A stretch of DNA of 10,156 bases, taken from assembly GCA_003139975.1 (NCBI GenBank), contig PLHN01000480.1:1-10156 (forward strand). Direction: 5' to 3'. The stretch is from Acidobacteriaceae bacterium (GTDB lineage Bacteria; Acidobacteriota; Terriglobia; Terriglobales; Acidobacteriaceae). A program made the position numbers and the translations under genes. The notes beneath the pieces were generated by a model that saw nothing but the letters and a program-made list of their open reading frames with translations, was not told the origin of the DNA and did not search any database. Shown here piece after piece: positions 8,021 through 10,156 of the stretch. Within the stretch, counting starts at the first letter, position 1; the number at the start of each line of letters is the position of its first letter.

Positions 8021-8108
8021 AGTCGTTGGTCGGTAGTCGCTGGTCATTCGGAGATAGGTGCGCCAGCATCACTGCATCCCGAACGACGGACGACTAACGA
8101 CCAATGAC
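8021..8108. repeat. Heptamer-built inverted repeat in the scoA-scoB spacer
   Basis: Arms at 8022-8051 and 8079-8108 are 30 nt each and match as reverse complements at 24 of 30 positions. The left arm reads in 7-nt steps AGTCGTT, GGTCGGT, AGTCGCT, GGTCATT (8021-8048). The right reads CGAACGA, CGGACGA, CTAACGA, CCAATGA (8080-8107). The loop is 27 nt. The right arm overlaps scoA and contains its stop codon; the left arm lies 18 nt upstream of the scoB start. In the transcript it would form a hairpin between the two cistrons and could affect the ratio of the subunits or RNA processing. Confidence 0.88.
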
Positions 8109-8801
8109 TTCCTTCCTTACCGTTCGTTTTTCAATACGCCTCTCGTACACCTGACCTTGAAAGATCCGTTTCACGTACACGCTGGGCGTATGCACCATGT
8201 CGGGATCGAGTTCTCCCGGTTCCACCAGATGTTCGACTTCGGCAATCGTGATTTTGGCCGCTGTTGCCATCATCGGGTTGAAATTACGGCCGGTCTTTCG
8301 ATAAACAAGGTTGCCCCACTTGTCGCCCTTCCAGGCCTTTACGAATGCGAAGTCGGCATTGAGCGCGCGTTCCATGATGTAGGTTCGGCCGTCGAACTCG
8401 CGTGCCTCTTTGCCATCGGCCACCACCGTGCCAACTCCGGTCGGCGTGAAGAACGCCGGAATGCCCGCGCCGCCAGCGCGAATACGCTCGGCAAACGTAC
8501 CCTGAGGAACCAGGTCAAGCTCAACCGTGCCATTGAGCACCATCTGTTCGAGTAGTTTGTTTTCGCCGACATAGGTTCCGATGTGGCGCTTCATCTGGCC
8601 ATTCGCGAGAAGCAACCCCATGCCGGCGCCATCCACTCCGGCGTTGTTGCTGATGGTGGTGAGATTCTTCGTGCCCTTGGCGGCGAGTGCGCGGATCAGA
8701 TTCTCAGGCATACCGCACAGCCCGAATCCACCCACCATGATGGTGGCGCCGTCGAATACGTCCTGAATAGCCTCTTCGGCGCTGCCGACGACCTTGTGCA
8801 T
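8094..8801 (-). CDS. scoA: 3-oxoacid CoA-transferase subunit A
   Basis: The alpha subunit of the class I CoA-transferase whose beta subunit is encoded just downstream; together they activate acetoacetate or a similar 3-oxoacid as its CoA ester. The 235-residue protein has the family signature DGATIMVGGFGLCGMP (17-32), the GTYVGENKLLE segment (75-85), and the typical C-terminal run DMVHTPSVYVKRIFQG (201-216). The body matches the family to about residue 230 (RTVRK). The final EVIGR and stop codon are encoded mainly inside an inverted-repeat arm and look like an acquired tail. The ATG at 8801 has no Shine-Dalgarno. A TAGAAT box 9 nt upstream suggests a short-leader or leaderless mRNA for the scoAB pair. 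Confidence 0.95.
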   Translation of the reverse strand: MHKVVGSAEEAIQDVFDGATIMVGGFGLCGMPENLIRALAAKGTKNLTTISNNAGVDGAGMGLLLANGQMKRHIGTYVGENKLLEQMVLNGTVELDLVPQGTFAERIRAGGAGIPAFFTPTGVGTVVADGKEAREFDGRTYIMERALNADFAFVKAWKGDKWGNLVYRKTGRNFNPMMATAAKITIAEVEHLVEPGELDPDMVHTPSVYVKRIFQGQVYERRIEKRTVRKEVIGR

Positions 8802-8810
8802 GACGCTGTG

Positions 8811-8816
8811 ATTCTA
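8811..8816 (-). promoter_or_regulatory. Likely -10 element of scoAB
   Basis: On the minus strand TAGAAT matches the sigma-70-type -10 consensus at five of six positions and ends 9 nt before the scoA ATG. A start site at the usual distance would lie about 2 nt before the ATG. No clear -35 hexamer is seen 16-18 nt upstream, where the other inverted repeat begins. Confidence 0.45.
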
Positions 8817-8841
8817 AATGAAAATCCGTTCGAAGGGGATT

Positions 8842-8915
8842 GCAGAGGTCAGAGGTGAGCTGCGAGCAACCTGGTTAGGTTCTAGCTCGAAGCTGGGTTC
8901 TAACCTCTGATCTGC
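8842..8915. repeat. Imperfect inverted repeat at the 3' end of tyrA
   Basis: GCAGA (8842-8846) plus TCAGAGGT (8849-8856) pair with ACCTCTGA (8903-8910) plus TCTGC (8911-8915). This gives a 13-bp stem with a 2-nt bulge. Inner pairs such as GAGCT (8857-8861) with AGCTC (8884-8888) extend it. The flanks show 7-nt phasing: AGAGGTC, AGAGGTG on the left, and CTCGAAG, CTGGGTT, CTAACCT, CTGATCT on the right. It contains the tyrA stop codon and lies upstream of the scoA promoter box. It may serve as the 3' hairpin of the aroF-tyrA transcript, although no T-run follows. Confidence 0.75.
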
Positions 8916-9781
8916 TTCCGCGCTGGAGATTTCGTTTTTCTCAGTTGGTGTGCGCGCTCGAATTCGTCCGCGAGTTGCTTCGAATCTAGGTTTTCACGGA
9001 TGTGCGCCAGCCTCTGCTCCAGTTTATGCAGCGCCTCGCCAAGGTTCCTTTTGTTTGTGATGGCGATGTCGCGCCACATGGAATAAGGAGAGCCGGAAAT
9101 ACGAGTCATTTCGCGCAGCGCGCGGCCGCCAATATCGAGGAGCGGCGCATCCGGCCCGAACTCATCCACCAGCGTGGCTGCCAGCGCGGTCGAAATCATC
9201 TGCGGAAGATGGCTGACCCAGGCGCAGAAGCGATCATGATCGGCAGGATCCAGCATGGCGGCGCGCGCGCCCATCTTCTCTGCGCAGTAGACGAACTCTC
9301 CGCAAACTCCTGCATGCGGATTCTGCCGGGGCAACGGCGTGAATAGCCAGGCCGCGCCCTCGAAGAGATCCGCATCGGCGAATTCAACTCCCGCATGTTC
9401 TTTGCCCGCCATGGGGTGACCGGCGAGGAAACGCTGTCCGGCAGTGCGGCCGAAAGACTTGGCGGCGCGCGCGACGATTTCCGCTTTCGTGCTGCCTACA
9501 TCGGTGACGAGCGTGCGCGCCGGCAGCGAGGGTGCGAGACGTTCGATCAAGTCGAGAATGGCAATGACGGGTGTTGCCAGAATGACGAGATCGCTGCCGT
9601 GCACCGCATCGGCGGGGTTCGGCGAGCCCGCCTCGATCGCTCCGCACTCGATGGCGCGTTCGAGAACGGGCGCGCGGTCGCAGCCAATGACGCGGCGGGC
9701 GAGATGACGCTTGCGGAGCGCGAGACCCATTGACCCGCCAATCAACCCCGTTCCGATGATGGTGACTTGCTTGAAGGGCAT
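8900..9781 (-). CDS. tyrA: Prephenate dehydrogenase
   Basis: TyrA oxidises and decarboxylates prephenate to 4-hydroxyphenylpyruvate, the tyrosine-specific step of aromatic amino acid synthesis. The 293-residue protein has the NAD(P)-binding GTGLIGGS motif (G10, G12, G15), the VTDVGSTK segment (92-99), GHPMAGKEHAG (121-131) with the conserved H122, and SHLP with H191. GGRALREMTRISGS (218-231) is also typical. The end (about 245-290) is charged and helical and too short for an ACT domain, so feedback control through ACT is absent; there is no fused chorismate mutase. ATG 9781 was chosen over a TTG at 9787, which lies in repeat sequence. The last four residues (QIRG) and the stop are repeat-encoded. 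The DAHP synthase gene lies directly upstream on the same strand, so an aromatic operon is likely. Confidence 0.95.
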   Translation of the reverse strand: MPFKQVTIIGTGLIGGSMGLALRKRHLARRVIGCDRAPVLERAIECGAIEAGSPNPADAVHGSDLVILATPVIAILDLIERLAPSLPARTLVTDVGSTKAEIVARAAKSFGRTAGQRFLAGHPMAGKEHAGVEFADADLFEGAAWLFTPLPRQNPHAGVCGEFVYCAEKMGARAAMLDPADHDRFCAWVSHLPQMISTALAATLVDEFGPDAPLLDIGGRALREMTRISGSPYSMWRDIAITNKRNLGEALHKLEQRLAHIRENLDSKQLADEFERAHQLRKTKSPARKQIRG

Positions 9782-9844
9782 TTGCAATTTGTGATTTGTA
9801 ATCGCAAGACAAAATCACAAATTACCAATCACAAATTGCAAATT
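9781..9844. repeat. AT-rich heptamer-built inverted repeat between aroF and tyrA
   Basis: Arms at 9781-9802 and 9821-9842 are 22 nt each and are reverse complements with one mismatch. The right side is a clean 7-nt series: AATCACA, AATTACC, AATCACA, AATTGCA, AATT (9813-9844). The left is the complementary series TGCAATT, TGTGATT, TGTAATC (9783-9803). The element fills nearly the whole 66-nt spacer and is strikingly AT-rich beside its GC-rich neighbours. It ends 3 nt from the aroF stop and touches the tyrA ATG, so the tyrA leader is repeat sequence and no Shine-Dalgarno is available. It could sequester the tyrA start in a hairpin. Confidence 0.92.
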
Positions 9845-9847
9845 CTC

Positions 9848-10156
9848 TTACGCGATCTGGCGCCCGATGGCAGGAGCAATCATGCGAATGCTGTCCATCA
9901 GTTCGGCGAACTGTTCGGGATAAAGCGACTGCGCGCCATCCGACAGCGCTTTGTCAGGTTGGTGATGGACTTCGATCAGCAGGGCGTCGGCTCCGGCGGC
10001 GACCGACGCGCGCGCCATGGGCGCAACTTTATCGCGGCGGCCCGTTCCATGCGATGGATCAGCCGTCATGGGCAAATGGGAAAGCTTGTGAATGATGGGA
10101 ATCGCGGAAATATCCATCGTGTTGCGGGTGTAGGTTTCGAAGGTGCGGATGCCGCG
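9848..10156 (-). CDS. aroF: 3-deoxy-7-phosphoheptulonate (DAHP) synthase, C-terminal part
   Basis: DAHP synthase condenses phosphoenolpyruvate with erythrose 4-phosphate, the first step of the shikimate pathway. Only the last 102 residues are in the window; the frame continues past the right edge ([13 protein letters not shown] precedes the ATG at 10117, which is therefore internal). The visible part has [19 protein letters not shown], then [20 protein letters not shown] and AQSLYPEQF. These are typical of the type I-beta class, which is related to KDO8P synthases. Metal and substrate residues of this half (the His in DPSHG, the E-x-H of IEVH, the Asp of LSDG) are all present. The N-terminus, where an ACT-like regulatory domain may occur in this class, cannot be seen. 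tyrA follows after a 66-nt repeat-filled spacer. The symbol could equally be aroG or aroA(f), depending on the scheme used. Confidence 0.93.
   Translation of the reverse strand, partial: RGIRTFETYTRNTMDISAIPIIHKLSHLPMTADPSHGTGRRDKVAPMARASVAAGADALLIEVHHQPDKALSDGAQSLYPEQFAELMDSIRMIAPAIGRQIA

Noticed and set aside
8004..8072. Upstream start extending scoB by 23 residues
   Set aside because: The extra residues are translated from the inverted-repeat arm and precede family similarity; ATG 8003 fits better.
8058..8555. 165-codon plus-strand frame opposite scoA
   Set aside because: Starts in the repeat loop and runs antisense to scoA, with no motif or ribosome binding site.
9781..9844. Insertion-sequence ends or MITE
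   Set aside because: The inverted arms are made of internal tandem units and differ between sites. No flanking target duplication or transposase is visible, so I annotate it as a repeat rather than a mobile element.

Overview
The window is a compact, GC-rich (roughly 60%) stretch of bacterial chromosome. Its gene set is mostly housekeeping: DNA repair, pyrimidine synthesis, methionine salvage, ketoacid activation and aromatic amino acid synthesis. There is no transposase, integrase, phage gene, tRNA, rRNA or CRISPR array. The proteins, including a secreted protein with two TonB C-terminal domains and a tiny two-helix membrane protein, suggest an Acidobacteriota-like genome. That placement is inference from memory of similar proteins, not a database result.

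The plus-strand half (1-7204) holds uvrA without its N-terminus, a CPBP-type intramembrane protease whose GTG start overlaps the uvrA stop, pyrE, mtnA starting 4 nt after the pyrE stop, a GC-rich terminator-like hairpin, a small serine alpha/beta-hydrolase, a TonB-domain periplasmic protein, and a 66-residue membrane protein with a strong ribosome binding site. Transcription converges at about 7205-7319. The minus-strand half holds, in transcription order, the C-terminal part of a DAHP synthase running off the right edge, tyrA, then scoA and scoB. aroF-tyrA encode the first committed step of aromatic synthesis and the tyrosine branch. scoA-scoB encode the two subunits of a 3-oxoacid CoA-transferase.

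The most unusual content lies between the genes. Four spacers hold imperfect inverted repeats whose arms are built of degenerate 7-nt tandem units (GTTCTCA-like, GTCGTTG-like, AATCACA-like, AGAGGTC-like). A fifth, single-arm version forms the end of pyrE. They sit at gene 3' ends: the CPBP stop codon touches one, and the pyrE, scoA and tyrA stop codons lie inside them, so the last 4-8 residues of those proteins are repeat-encoded. The words differ from site to site but the 7-nt period and palindromic layout are shared. The layout recalls the heptanucleotide short tandem repeats (STRR) known from cyanobacteria, and is the main candidate here for something not well described.

A weaker pattern is that pyrE, tonB and scoA each have a -10-like hexamer ending 8-9 nt before the ATG, which would give nearly leaderless mRNAs.
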